Shown piece by piece: positions 1 to 9,110 of a stretch of 64,000 bases of DNA. The stretch is taken from NCBI GenBank assembly GCA_913776825.1, contig CAJYPV010000013.1, positions 62,001 to 126,000 on the forward strand, in the 5' to 3' direction. Made by a program: the position numbers and the translations under genes. Position 1 is the stretch's first letter. Each line of letters opens with the position of its first letter. The stretch is from Burkholderiaceae bacterium (GTDB lineage Bacteria; Pseudomonadota; Gammaproteobacteria; Burkholderiales; Burkholderiaceae_C). The notes under the pieces are model-generated. The model did no database searches, had not been told where the DNA came from, and saw nothing but the letters and a program-made list of their open reading frames with translations.

Positions 1-517
1 CGCCGATGACCAAGCCCTTCAGGCCATCCATCAGGAAGAGCCGCAGCGTGGTGCGGTTGAAGCCGAAGCGCTGCTCCAGCCGGAAGGTGGAATAGATCGA
101 CCAGGGCAGGTCCAGCACACCGGAAATCACCGCGAATCCGGCCAGCAGCGCCAACTGATAGCCCATCGGGCCGATCATGGGCAGCGCCTCGATCATCCAG
201 CGATTCAGCAGATCCAGACCGCCCAGCAAGGTCCAGCCGATCAGCAGCAGGGTGTCCAGGCTCAGGTGCAGCAGGCCGACCCGGCCGCGGGCGATCGTGT
301 AATCCGCCGCCTTCTGGTGCGCCGGCAGGGAGACCGTGCCCGTAAAGGCCGCCGGCACGGCCGCGCGGTGCTGCGCCACATGGCGCATCTGGCGCGACGA
401 CAGCCACAGCTTGATCAGAAACGAGGCGGCCACCGCCACCGCGAAGGCCAGGCTCAACGCCCACGGCGCGAGGGAAGGTGGGAAGGCGACGGCGCTGGTC
501 GCGGAGAGTGCATGCAT
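1..517 (-). CDS. M48 family (Ste24-type) membrane metalloprotease, N-terminal part
   Basis: The minus strand is open from an ATG at 517 to the window edge (about 172 residues). The translation begins MHALSATSAVAFPPSLAPWA and has hydrophobic segments at about residues 16-37, 80-105 and 115-137. The stretches HQKAADYTIAR and LEQRFGFNRTT are typical of the N-terminal half of Ste24/CAAX-prenyl-protease-1-like M48 peptidases of Burkholderiales. The catalytic HExxH motif would lie beyond the edge, so activity cannot be checked. It diverges from orn, a common neighbour of this protease in the order. Partial only because the window ends. Confidence 0.8.
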   Translation of the reverse strand, partial: MHALSATSAVAFPPSLAPWALSLAFAVAVAASFLIKLWLSSRQMRHVAQHRAAVPAAFTGTVSLPAHQKAADYTIARGRVGLLHLSLDTLLLIGWTLLGGLDLLNRWMIEALPMIGPMGYQLALLAGFAVISGVLDLPWSIYSTFRLEQRFGFNRTTLRLFLMDGLKGLVIG

Positions 518-642
518 GGTCGCGAGTGTAGGGCGTCCGCTGTGGGTCGCCGGCGCGCAAAGTCGTGCCCGCGCTGTGGAATCCTGGTGCGCGACGGTCG
601 CGGCGTCGGCGACAATCGCGCCCACGTTCAAGGACACCCCAC

Positions 643-1224
643 ATGAGTACCGACACCCCGACCGCCGCCCCCGTGCTGGCGCTGAATGATCAGAACCTGA
701 TCTGGATCGACCTGGAAATGACCGGCCTGTTCCCGGACCAGGACCGCATCATCGAAATCGCGGTGGTGGTCACCGACCCGCAACTCACGGTGCGGGTCGA
801 GGGTCCGGTGTTCGCCGTCCACCAAAGCGATGAGACGCTGGACAAGATGGACGCCTGGAACAAGGGCACGCACGGCAAGAGCGGCCTGATCGACCGCGTC
901 AAGGCGTCCACCATCAGCGAAGACGAAGCGCAGACCCGCGTCATCGACTTCCTGAAGGCTTACGTGCCGGCCAACAAGTCGCCGATGTGCGGCAACTCGA
1001 TCTGCCAGGACCGCCGCTTCCTGGCCAACTACATGCCCAAGCTGGAAGATTTCTTCCACTACCGCAACCTGGATGTCTCCACGCTCAAGGAACTGGCTCG
1101 GCGCTGGAAGCCGTCGGCGATGGAGGGTTTCAAGAAGGCCCAGAAGCACACCGCGCTGGCCGACATCCATGAGTCGATCGACGAACTGATCCACTACCGC
1201 GAGCGTTTCCTCAAGCTGGACTGA
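643..1224 (+). CDS. orn: oligoribonuclease
   Basis: A 3'-5' exoribonuclease of the DEDDh family that degrades RNA oligomers of 2-5 nucleotides, including pGpG from c-di-GMP turnover, in the cytoplasm. The 193-residue product shows IDLEMTGL (first acidic pair), [12 protein letters not shown] and the C-terminal [14 protein letters not shown], which carries the catalytic His and last Asp. The ATG at 643 is chosen because AAGGA at 630-634 precedes it and MSTDT begins the normal N-terminus; an upstream in-frame ATG at 565 would add a non-homologous Arg-rich tail. pabB follows after 7 nt. Confidence 0.95.
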   Translation: MSTDTPTAAPVLALNDQNLIWIDLEMTGLFPDQDRIIEIAVVVTDPQLTVRVEGPVFAVHQSDETLDKMDAWNKGTHGKSGLIDRVKASTISEDEAQTRVIDFLKAYVPANKSPMCGNSICQDRRFLANYMPKLEDFFHYRNLDVSTLKELARRWKPSAMEGFKKAQKHTALADIHESIDELIHYRERFLKLD

Positions 1225-1231
1225 GTCGCTC

Positions 1232-3235
1232 ATGAGCACCGAGCGCCGCCCCGGCCCGCTGTGGGCGGCTTTTGACTTTCCGCGCCATCCGCTGGCGCGC
1301 GAGGACGGCGAGCGGCTGCGCGGCGCCTACTTCGTGCCGCCCGATCGTCGGCTGATCGCGACCGCGCCCGGCGAGCTCCGCCAGGTGCTGCGCGACGCCC
1401 ATGCCGCCGCCCGCGACGGTGCCTGGGTGCTGGGCGGCCTGCGCTATGAAGCGGCGTCGGCGCTGGAGCCGTCGTTGCCGGGCGCAGCGCCGTCGACGGC
1501 GGAGCCGCTGGCGGAATTCGCGATCTGGCACAGCCCGCCCGCGGACTGGCCGGCGGATCGTCCGTCTCGTTCTCAAGACCTGACCCCGTGGCGGGATGCG
1601 CAATCGGACGCCGATGAGCTGGCGCAGGTCGAGCGCATTCGGGACTACATCCGCGCGGGGGATTGCTATCAAGTCAATCTGACCACCCGGCTGGAAGCGC
1701 AGGCCGGACCGGCATTCGATCTGGCTGAGTACTTCTTCGCGCTGCATGCGGCACAGCCGGGCGGGTTCTCGCTGATGCTGCGACTCGGCGATGCAGATGC
1801 CGATGCGGATGCGGATGCGAATGCGGGTGCTGACCTGAATGCCGACGCGGCGCGCGCCGCCTCGTCGGCGCCAACCCGGCCCCGCGCCGGTGTGCGCGCG
1901 GTGGCGAGCGTCTCGCCGGAGCTGTTCTTCGACTGGCGACCCTTGCCGGAGGAGCCGACGGCGCTGCGCACCTGGTTGCTCTCGGCCCAGCCGATGAAGG
2001 GCACCGCGCCGCGCGGTCGCGATCGGGCGGAGGACGAGTCGGCGCAGGCTTATCTGCGCACCAGCCCGAAGGAGCGCGCCGAGAACCTGATGATCGTGGA
2101 CCTGCTGCGCAATGATCTGTCGCGGGTCGCCGTCACCGGCTCGGTGCGGGTGCCGCGGCTGTTCGAGCTGCATGCGCTGCCCACCGTCTGGCAGATGACC
2201 TCCACCATCAGCGCGGTCAGCCGCGCGGGATTGGGGCTGGACGAGTTGATGGCGGCGCTGTTTCCCTGCGGCTCCGTCACGGGCGCGCCGAAGCGTCGCG
2301 CGATGCAGGTGATTGCCGAGCTGGAGCCCGGCGCACGCGGCTGGTATTGCGGCGCCTTGGGCGTGATGCAGCCCGGCGGCATCGCGACCTTCAATGTGCC
2401 GATCCGCACGGTCACGCAGGACGGTGACGCGCTGAGCTGCGGCGTCGGCAGCGGCATCACGCTGGATGCCGAACCGGCGCCGGAGATCGACGAATGGCGC
2501 GCGAAGTCGCGTTTCCTCGCGCGGGCGCAATCGCCGATCGAGGCGCTGGAAACCTTGCGGCTCGACGACGGCCGCTTCGCCCGCGAGGACCGTCATCTGG
2601 CGCGGCTCGCGCGCACGGTGCGCCATTTCGGTCTGCAGGCCTCGGTGGAGACGGTGCGTCAGCGGCTGCGAGCCATCGCGGCGGCGCATCCGCAGGGGTC
2701 CTGGCGCGTCCGCCTGACCGTGGCGCGCCACGGCGAAATCACCGACGAGGTCCAGCCGCTGCCCGAGACGTCGACGGCGGCGCCGCTCGGCCTCGCGCTG
2801 GCCGATCGGCCGGTGGACACGCGCGGGCCCGAGGCTGAATTCTTTCAACACAAGACCACGCGACGGGAGGTCTATCAGGCCTTCCTCGACCGCAAGCCGG
2901 CCGATTGCTTCGACGTGATCCTGCACAACCGGGACGGTGAGCTGACCGAAGGCTGCCTGACCAATCTCGCACTGCAACTGGACGGTCCCGACGGGCCCTG
3001 GCTCACGCCACGGGCCGCGGCAGGGCTGTTGCCGGGAGTGATGCGGGACACCTTGCTGGAGCAGGGCCGCATCCGCGAAGCCCGGCTCCTGATCCACGAC
3101 TTGCGGCGAGCCCATGCGCTCGCCATCTTCAACAGCGTGCGGGGCTGGCGCGAAGCGCGGCTGCTGCACGAGGACTGTCATGACCACCACACCCAACCGG
3201 CGCCGTTCGACGGCGCGCAAACCCCGCGACGCTGA
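1232..3235 (+). CDS. pabB: aminodeoxychorismate synthase component I fused to a class IV aminotransferase-fold (ADC lyase-like) domain
   Basis: Makes 4-amino-4-deoxychorismate from chorismate for folate synthesis; the C-terminal class IV PLP domain resembles aminodeoxychorismate lyase (PabC), so the fusion could yield p-aminobenzoate. Chorismate-binding motifs are GDCYQVNLT (about 146-154), MKGTAPRG (about 255), ENLMIVDLLRNDLSRV (about 285) and PCGSVTGAPKRRAMQVI (about 347). The C-terminal part (from about 430) has FFQHKTTRREVYQ with the likely PLP lysine and ELTEGCLTNLAL. The 667-residue length fits fused PabBC proteins. An Asp-Ala repeat insertion interrupts the synthase domain near residues 187-206. 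It follows orn by 7 nt and overlaps the next gene by 56 nt. Confidence 0.9.
   Translation: MSTERRPGPLWAAFDFPRHPLAREDGERLRGAYFVPPDRRLIATAPGELRQVLRDAHAAARDGAWVLGGLRYEAASALEPSLPGAAPSTAEPLAEFAIWHSPPADWPADRPSRSQDLTPWRDAQSDADELAQVERIRDYIRAGDCYQVNLTTRLEAQAGPAFDLAEYFFALHAAQPGGFSLMLRLGDADADADADANAGADLNADAARAASSAPTRPRAGVRAVASVSPELFFDWRPLPEEPTALRTWLLSAQPMKGTAPRGRDRAEDESAQAYLRTSPKERAENLMIVDLLRNDLSRVAVTGSVRVPRLFELHALPTVWQMTSTISAVSRAGLGLDELMAALFPCGSVTGAPKRRAMQVIAELEPGARGWYCGALGVMQPGGIATFNVPIRTVTQDGDALSCGVGSGITLDAEPAPEIDEWRAKSRFLARAQSPIEALETLRLDDGRFAREDRHLARLARTVRHFGLQASVETVRQRLRAIAAAHPQGSWRVRLTVARHGEITDEVQPLPETSTAAPLGLALADRPVDTRGPEAEFFQHKTTRREVYQAFLDRKPADCFDVILHNRDGELTEGCLTNLALQLDGPDGPWLTPRAAAGLLPGVMRDTLLEQGRIREARLLIHDLRRAHALAIFNSVRGWREARLLHEDCHDHHTQPAPFDGAQTPRR
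1790..1849 (+). repeat. hexanucleotide tandem repeat coding Asp-Ala inside pabB
   Basis: Five near-perfect copies of GATGCN (1790-1819) are followed by diverged copies to about 1849. The unit of 6 nt keeps the frame and encodes (Asp-Ala)n, forming a low-complexity loop inside the chorismate-binding domain. Copy-number change would lengthen or shorten this loop without a frameshift. Confidence 0.8.
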
Positions 3236-5918
3236 ACCGTCGATGCCGGCGTCCCTTCCCGCATCGGGCGAGGGCGTCGAGGCGACCGCCGCCGAAGCGC
3301 TGGCTTCAACGCCGGCATCGCTGGCACCGCTCGATGTGGACGGCGCGCTCAATGACGTCTTCCAGGCGCTGATGGCCGAGGAAGAGGACGAGCTGCCCGC
3401 CAGCGGCGCATCGCTGGATTCGCCATCGACGCCATCCACGCCGCCGACGCGCCGCGCCGCTGCGGCCAAGAAGCCGGCGGCGAAGTCGGCCCGCGCAAGC
3501 AAGACGGCGGCGCCGGCGGCATCGGACGAAGCGTCGCCAGAGGCAGCGCCAGCAGAAGCCAAGCCCGCGCGCAAGCGGGCGGGGCGCGCCCGCGCGGTCG
3601 ACGCGGTGATCGCCGAGGCGGCGGAGGCGGCGCAGGCCATCGACGCGTCTCCCGAGGCTGACGCCGACCGTGCCCGCGCCTTTGCGCCGACCGAATGGAT
3701 GGAAACCATCCCCGCCGCCGCGCTCGACGTGGCGGAGACGGAGGCCGTGGCATCGACGCCCGCTGCGGAGTCTGCCGAAGCGGTGCCGACACCAGCGCGC
3801 AAGCGCGGCTCGCGCAAGCGGGGCGCTGCGGCGGAGGCGGTGGCTGAGCTGATGGAGCCGGAGCTTGACTCGGCAGGCGCGCCCGATGTGGTCCAGGCCG
3901 GCACCGATGCGGCAATGAGCGCTGAGTCGGATTCGTCCGCAGATGACGAGGTGAGCGCGCCTGCTGCCAAGCGCGGTCGCCGCTCGCGGAAGTCTCGGGA
4001 TGCTGCCGACGCCAAGGGTGCGGCAGACGAGGCGGCTGAAGTCGGCGTCGAAATCGAATCCGAAATCGAAGCGCAAGTCGCCGCAGAAGTCGACGACGAG
4101 CCGCCCGCGCCACCGCGCTACACGCTGGGCTCTCGCGAAGACGACAGCGTCTTCGGTGATTACGAGCTGCACCACATCGAGACCGGCGCCACCGTGCGGC
4201 TGCGTCTGCTGGGGCCGGACGCCTGGCGCTGCGATTGCGCCGACTATGCCGCGCACGCCGAGTGCGAACACGGCGAAGCGCTGGTGTCGTTGCTCGATCG
4301 GACGCAACTGCGCACGCTGGTCGCTGGCTGGCCGGCGCGTGAAGCGGAGGTGTGGCTGGTGCCCGGTGCGCAGCGTCGTCTGCAGTGGGTGCCCGGTCGT
4401 GACCTGCCGCCCGCGCTGCGTGATCGCGCCGGCGTGGACGAGGCGGGCCGCATCGATGCGGAATTCGCGCACGACTGGCTGCAACAACTGATGAGCGAGG
4501 CGCGCGCGCACGGCGTGGTGCTGCGGGTCGATGCGCCGGTCTGGCCGCAACTGGCCTGGTGCCGGGATGCGCAGGCACGCGTCCGTCGCCTGGAGCGTCT
4601 GATGGCCGACGGCCCGGCGATGGCGGCCCTGCTGCGCGACGAGTTGCCGGTCTATCAATGGGAGGCCGCGCTGTTCGCGGTCTGCGCGGGTCGGGCGCTG
4701 CTGTCGGACGATCTCGGTCTGGGCCAGCGCGGTGCCGCCGTGGCGGCGGTGCGGCTGTGGCGCGAGCTGTTGGGCGTTGGTCCGGTGCTGCTGGTCGCGC
4801 CGGCCTCGTCTCACGACGCCTGGCGACGGGATTTCCAGCGCTGGCTGGGCGAGGTGCCGGCTGGCCTGACGCTGGCGGCGCCGACGACCGGTGCTGCGCC
4901 GGTCACCAAGCAGCCGCCGTCGCTGCTGATCGTGGATGGTGTCGAGACGCTGAGCGCCGAGGAACTGGCCGCGCTGCGGTCGCTGTCCGTGCCGCATCTG
5001 CTGCTGATCGCCGCGCAAGAGCCGCTGAGCGACGACCGCCTGGGTGAATGGGTCGACTGGCTGGACCCGGCTCGCCGCGGACCTTTCGCGCAGTGGCAGG
5101 CGCTGCCCGTCGATGCCGGCAAGCGCGCGCGACGCGAAGCGCTGGAGGCGGTGGTGCTGTCGCGCCGCAAGCGGGAGTTGCTCGAGGAATTGCCGACCGC
5201 GCTGCTCACCCCGCTGTCGCTGGAAGCGGCCGGCAGCAGCCTGCCGCAGGCGCCGCTGAAGCAGCTGCGACAGCAGATCGAGCGCTGGACCGCGACCCAC
5301 TTCCTCGGCAGCGCCGACCAGCAGCAGTTGCTGGAAGCGCTGGCGCTGCTGCCGCCGGCCTCGCGGCAGGCCTTGGCGGCGAAGGCCGAAGCGGTGCTTC
5401 AACTGCGCCGCGATTGGCTGCAGTCGGCGGTGCCGGCGGCGACGCGTCTGCTGCTGTGCGCGCGGTCGGAAACCTTGCTGGACAGCCTGGCCCAGTCGCC
5501 GCAACTGCGTCGACTGCCGACGCATCGTCTGCGCGCCGGTGATGCGCCGAGCGCCCGTGACGCCACGCTGCAGGCCTGGCGGCAGTCGGAAGCCGGCGTG
5601 CTGCTCGCCAGCGACGACGCGCTGGCGCACCTGCCGGAAGACTCGCTGACCGAAGACCGGCTGGCGGTGGTCCATGCCGACCTGCCGTGGCGCGCCGAAG
5701 TGCTGACCGAGCGCGTCGAGCGCGCGGCCGGTGAGGACGCGGTGGGCGTGCCGTCCGCGCTGCTGCTGATCGAGGGCTCGCTCGATGCGGCGGTGCTTCG
5801 CGCCCATCAGGCGGGTGTGCAGTTCCCGGCCTGGCTGGATGCCGCGCCGGTCTGGCTGGAGGTGGATCAGCTGGAATCGCTGATGGCCGTGCTGCCGGGC
5901 CTGATCGACGGGCTCTGA
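3180..5918 (+). CDS. SWIM zinc-finger protein with degenerate SNF2-like helicase core
   Basis: The 912-residue protein has three parts. Residues 1 to about 310 are disordered and Ala/Glu/Lys rich, with basic patches such as RKRGSRKRG and AKRGRRSRK that look like AT-hooks. A SWIM finger follows (CDC-N9-C-E-H, about 348-362). The rest aligns with SNF2 ATPases, but the motifs are lost: the Walker A GLGKT is GLGQR (about 511-515), the DEAH box reads VDGVE (about 585), and the motif VI region HADLPWRAEVLTERVERA lacks the arginine-finger pattern. I infer a DNA- or RNA-binding protein without ATPase activity. The ATG at 3180 has GAGGA at 3170-3174 and lies inside the end of pabB; the next in-frame ATG is 3243. 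Confidence 0.7.
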   Translation: MTTTPNRRRSTARKPRDAEPSMPASLPASGEGVEATAAEALASTPASLAPLDVDGALNDVFQALMAEEEDELPASGASLDSPSTPSTPPTRRAAAAKKPAAKSARASKTAAPAASDEASPEAAPAEAKPARKRAGRARAVDAVIAEAAEAAQAIDASPEADADRARAFAPTEWMETIPAAALDVAETEAVASTPAAESAEAVPTPARKRGSRKRGAAAEAVAELMEPELDSAGAPDVVQAGTDAAMSAESDSSADDEVSAPAAKRGRRSRKSRDAADAKGAADEAAEVGVEIESEIEAQVAAEVDDEPPAPPRYTLGSREDDSVFGDYELHHIETGATVRLRLLGPDAWRCDCADYAAHAECEHGEALVSLLDRTQLRTLVAGWPAREAEVWLVPGAQRRLQWVPGRDLPPALRDRAGVDEAGRIDAEFAHDWLQQLMSEARAHGVVLRVDAPVWPQLAWCRDAQARVRRLERLMADGPAMAALLRDELPVYQWEAALFAVCAGRALLSDDLGLGQRGAAVAAVRLWRELLGVGPVLLVAPASSHDAWRRDFQRWLGEVPAGLTLAAPTTGAAPVTKQPPSLLIVDGVETLSAEELAALRSLSVPHLLLIAAQEPLSDDRLGEWVDWLDPARRGPFAQWQALPVDAGKRARREALEAVVLSRRKRELLEELPTALLTPLSLEAAGSSLPQAPLKQLRQQIERWTATHFLGSADQQQLLEALALLPPASRQALAAKAEAVLQLRRDWLQSAVPAATRLLLCARSETLLDSLAQSPQLRRLPTHRLRAGDAPSARDATLQAWRQSEAGVLLASDDALAHLPEDSLTEDRLAVVHADLPWRAEVLTERVERAAGEDAVGVPSALLLIEGSLDAAVLRAHQAGVQFPAWLDAAPVWLEVDQLESLMAVLPGLIDGL

Positions 5919-6400
5919 TTCGTCGACGCCGCCGTGCGGTGACCCAGTGGGCGGCTTCGGTCGCCCACGCTCGTTTCTGGGATAAATCCACGCGGCGTGC
6001 GCCGCATCACGGGTTGGGGAAGCCCTGCACACCATCAGGGGTAGGTGGAAACCCGAAATCAGGCTATACTCCGCAGCTTCATTGCCTGTTGAGGCAATGT
6101 TTCGTACGTCTCCTCTGACCTCTTTGCGGTCCGTTGCGCTCACGGCAAGCCTGTGAGCCACGCACCACAAGCCCCTCGGGTTCGGTCGGCGGCGATGCCG
6201 TCGCTTTGACTGTTCCCCGGCGCCTCACCAGCCCTGGCGTGCCGCATTTGGCGGACGCCGGCGCGTTCTGGTGATCGACGCGAGCTTTCTCCCAGCGACA
6301 TGACTGTCCGTCCCACAGTGCCACACCGTGATGCACTGCCGCGACGGATTGCGATTCGGTGCGACCAGTCGGTCGGCCGGAGCGCGCATTTGGACTTGAG
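5919..6400 (+). promoter_or_regulatory. long structured leader and candidate promoter of rhlE
   Basis: A 480-bp gene-free stretch before rhlE. A TATACT box at 6065-6070 is the best -10 candidate; no convincing -35 is seen. A perfect 7-bp stem with a GTTG loop (ATTGCCTGTTGAGGCAAT, 6081-6098) would lie at the start of the transcript, and a second stem GCTCAC/GTGAGC spans 6138-6158. If TATACT is used, the leader is about 325 nt, similar in length to the cold-responsive leaders known for DEAD-box helicase and csp genes. No conserved riboswitch was recognised. Confidence 0.4.
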
Positions 6401-8299
6401 ATGACTTTCGACCACGACATGAACGCCGACGCCTCGAACGAAGCACTGGACCAGGACCTGGAGACGTCCGCCCCCATCGACACCGAAGAAGCTGCCGCTG
6501 AGGCCGCTGTGGAAGCCGCCCCGACCGGCGCCGCTTTCTCCACGCTGGGCCTGCACGACGCGCTGCTGCGCGCGGTGAAGGATTCCGGCTACGAATACGC
6601 CACCGAAGTCCAGTCCCGCGCGATTCCGCCGGCGCTGGGTGGCGCGGACCTGATGGTGTCCTCGCGCACCGGTTCGGGCAAGACCGCTTCCTTCATCCTG
6701 CCGGCCCTGCAACAGGTGCTGGATGCCCGCGCCGCTCGCGCCGCCGGCAACAAGACCAAGGTGATGGGCCCGCGCGTGCTGGTGCTGGCACCGACCCGTG
6801 AACTGGCCATGCAGGTGGCCAAGTCCGCCATGACCTATGGCCGCCACATCCAGGGCCTGCGCGTGGCCACCGTGCTGGGCGGCATGCCCTATGCGCAACA
6901 GCTGCGCGCGCTGGCCGGCCAGCTCGACATCCTGATCGCCACCCCGGGCCGTCTGCTCGACCACATCAACAGCGGTCGCTGCAAGCTCGAGAGCGTGACC
7001 ATGTTTGTGCTGGACGAAGCCGATCGCATGCTGGACATGGGCTTCATCGACGACATCAACTTCGTCGCCCAACAGATCCCGGCCGAGCGTCAGACCCTGA
7101 TGTACAGCGCGACCTTCGCCGGCAACACCGGTCGTCTGGCTTCGCAGCTGATGAAGGATCCGCAGCGCATCGACGTGTCCGGCCACACCGAGACCCACGA
7201 GAACATCGAGCAGCGCCTGCACTGGGCGGACAACAACCAGCACAAGCGCAAGCTGCTGGAGCACATCCTGGGCGAGCGTGATGTCGACCAGGCCGTGGTG
7301 TTCACCAGCACCCAGCAAGACACCGAATGGCTGGCCGAGCAGCTCGAAGCCATCGGTCACCGCGTGGCGGCGCTGCACGGCGGCATGCCCCAGGGCAAGC
7401 GCAACCGCACGCTGATGGCGCTGCGCCGTCGCGACCTCCGCGTGCTGGTGGCGACCGACGTCGCGGCCCGCGGCATCGATGTGCCGACCATCTCGCACGT
7501 CATCAACTTCGGTCTGCCGATGAAGGCGGAGGACTATGTCCACCGCATCGGCCGTACCGGTCGCGCCGGTCGCTCCGGCATCGCCGTGACGCTGGCCGAG
7601 CGTCATGACCTGTCGATGATCAAGCGCATCCAGCAGTTCACCACGCAGCAGATCCCGGTCTCGCGCATCGCCGGTCTGGAGCCGCGTGCGGATGATCCGC
7701 GCATCTTCGCGCCGCGTCCGGGCGAGCGCTCGGACCGTGGCGGCTTCGGTGGCAACCGGGGCGGCTTCGGCGGCAATCGCGGTGGCTTCGGTGGTGGTCG
7801 TCCGCAAGGCGGCGGCTATCGCGGTGGCGACAACCGTTTCGACAACAGCGCCCGTTTCGAGCGTCCGGAAGGCCGTCCGGCCTTCGGTGGCGAGCGTCGC
7901 GAAGGCGGCTTCGGCGCCCCGCAAGGCAACCGTTTCGAGCGTCGTCCCGACGCGCCGCGCTTCGGTGATCGTCCGCAGGGCGACCGCCCGGCGTTTGGCG
8001 ATCGTCCGCCGCGCGACGGCCAGGGCTTCGGTCAGAACCGCGGCGGCTTCCAGGGTCGTCCGGCCCATGGTGGCGACCGCTTCGGCGCGCCGTCGGATCG
8101 TCCGGCGTTCCGTGGAAATGAAGCCCGTGGCGAGAACCGCTATGAAGATCGTCCGCGCTTCGAAGGCCGTCCGGCCAAGCCGGCATTCGGCGGCAAGAGC
8201 ATTCCCGCTCGTGGCCCGGCCGGCGGCGACCGCGGTGATCGCGGTGGCGAGCGCGGCGGTTTCCAGGCGGCTCGCAAGGGTCCGCGCAAGGGCTATTGA
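6401..8299 (+). CDS. rhlE: DEAD-box ATP-dependent RNA helicase, RhlE type
   Basis: Unwinds RNA duplexes, usually in ribosome assembly, RNA decay and cold adaptation. The Q-motif region, SRTGSGKTASF (motif I), PTRELAMQV (Ia), TPGRLLDHI (Ib), VLDEADRMLDMGF (II), YSATF (III), VVFTSTQ (IV), ATDVAARGIDVP (V) and YVHRIGRTGRAGRSG (VI) are all intact. The last 190 residues are a disordered Arg/Gly/Phe-rich tail with many RGGFGG and FGDRP repeats, likely for RNA binding or condensate formation. The ATG at 6401 is preferred over an in-frame ATG at 6359 because the extra 14 residues are not helicase-like; 6419 is also possible. Confidence 0.92.
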   Translation: MTFDHDMNADASNEALDQDLETSAPIDTEEAAAEAAVEAAPTGAAFSTLGLHDALLRAVKDSGYEYATEVQSRAIPPALGGADLMVSSRTGSGKTASFILPALQQVLDARAARAAGNKTKVMGPRVLVLAPTRELAMQVAKSAMTYGRHIQGLRVATVLGGMPYAQQLRALAGQLDILIATPGRLLDHINSGRCKLESVTMFVLDEADRMLDMGFIDDINFVAQQIPAERQTLMYSATFAGNTGRLASQLMKDPQRIDVSGHTETHENIEQRLHWADNNQHKRKLLEHILGERDVDQAVVFTSTQQDTEWLAEQLEAIGHRVAALHGGMPQGKRNRTLMALRRRDLRVLVATDVAARGIDVPTISHVINFGLPMKAEDYVHRIGRTGRAGRSGIAVTLAERHDLSMIKRIQQFTTQQIPVSRIAGLEPRADDPRIFAPRPGERSDRGGFGGNRGGFGGNRGGFGGGRPQGGGYRGGDNRFDNSARFERPEGRPAFGGERREGGFGAPQGNRFERRPDAPRFGDRPQGDRPAFGDRPPRDGQGFGQNRGGFQGRPAHGGDRFGAPSDRPAFRGNEARGENRYEDRPRFEGRPAKPAFGGKSIPARGPAGGDRGDRGGERGGFQAARKGPRKGY

Positions 8300-8369
8300 T
8301 CGTCGTCGAGAGACGCCGGTCATCGGTTCCGAACCGCCACTGACGCCACCACCTCGGAGCGCCTGACGC

Positions 8370-9104
8370 ATGCGTGTGGAAGGGCGAATCGCCCAGTGGG
8401 ACGACGCGAAGGGCTACGGCTTCATCGCGCCGTCCGCGGGCGGTCCGAAGATCTTTGCGCATGCGCGCGCCTTCGGGCTGCGGCCGCGTCGGCCGTTTGT
8501 CGGTGAGCGGGTCAGCTATGAACCCGGCACCGACGCGCAAGGCAAGGCTCGTGCGCTCAAGGTGCGCAGCCTGGAACCCAAGCCCGTGGCGGCCTCAGCC
8601 GCCGGCGGGGCGGCTTCAGGAAAGGCCCGCCGGGCCGGCCCGGCGGCCGGTGGCGGCGCCGCCTCATCGCGAGCCGCGCCCGGCCATCGGGCGGGCGCCG
8701 CAGGGTCGGCATCGTCCGGGGGCGGGGTCTGGTTGATCCCGGTCTTCGCTTCGCTGGTGCTGCTCACGCATCTGGCCTGGCCGATCCCCAACGGCTTGTG
8801 GGGCGTCTACATGGCCATGAGCCTGGCGACCTTCATCGTCTATGCGCTCGACAAGCGCGCCGCCCGGCTCGGGCAGTGGCGCGTGAAGGAATCCACGCTG
8901 CACGGATTGGCGCTGCTCTGCGGCTGGCCGGGCGCGCTTCTGGCCCAGCAATTGCTACGTCACAAAAGCGCCAAGCCTGGCTTTCGGCGCGTGTTCTGGT
9001 TGAGCGTCGCGCTCAACATCCTGGGATTTGTTCTCGTGTTTACGCCGTTGCTGTCGCCGCTGCTGTCGCCCTGGATGGCACAGTGGCGGTCCCCCGGTGG
9101 TTGA
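8370..9104 (+). CDS. cold-shock domain / DUF1294 membrane protein
   Basis: The 244-residue protein starts with a cold-shock-like OB fold (VEGRIAQWDDAKGYGFIAPSAGG, with the RNP1-like KGYGFI; about 1-68). A Gly/Ala linker follows (about 70-115). The C-terminal DUF1294 domain has several membrane segments (about 118-134, 141-160, 175-190, 207-230) and the typical YALDKRAA and WRVKESTLH motifs. It tethers a nucleic-acid-binding domain to the inner membrane. Its place 70 nt after rhlE suggests co-transcription and a shared role under cold or RNA stress. Molecular function unknown. Confidence 0.85.
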   Translation: MRVEGRIAQWDDAKGYGFIAPSAGGPKIFAHARAFGLRPRRPFVGERVSYEPGTDAQGKARALKVRSLEPKPVAASAAGGAASGKARRAGPAAGGGAASSRAAPGHRAGAAGSASSGGGVWLIPVFASLVLLTHLAWPIPNGLWGVYMAMSLATFIVYALDKRAARLGQWRVKESTLHGLALLCGWPGALLAQQLLRHKSAKPGFRRVFWLSVALNILGFVLVFTPLLSPLLSPWMAQWRSPGG

Positions 9105-9110
9105 AGTGTG

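Noticed and set aside
1211..4015. Very long open frame on the minus strand across pabB
   Set aside because: It is the antisense shadow of high-GC coding sequence; the plus strand carries the conserved motifs. The same applies to other long antisense frames at 3.3-6.2, 11.9-15.0, 26.3-29.3 and 59.4-62.4 kb.
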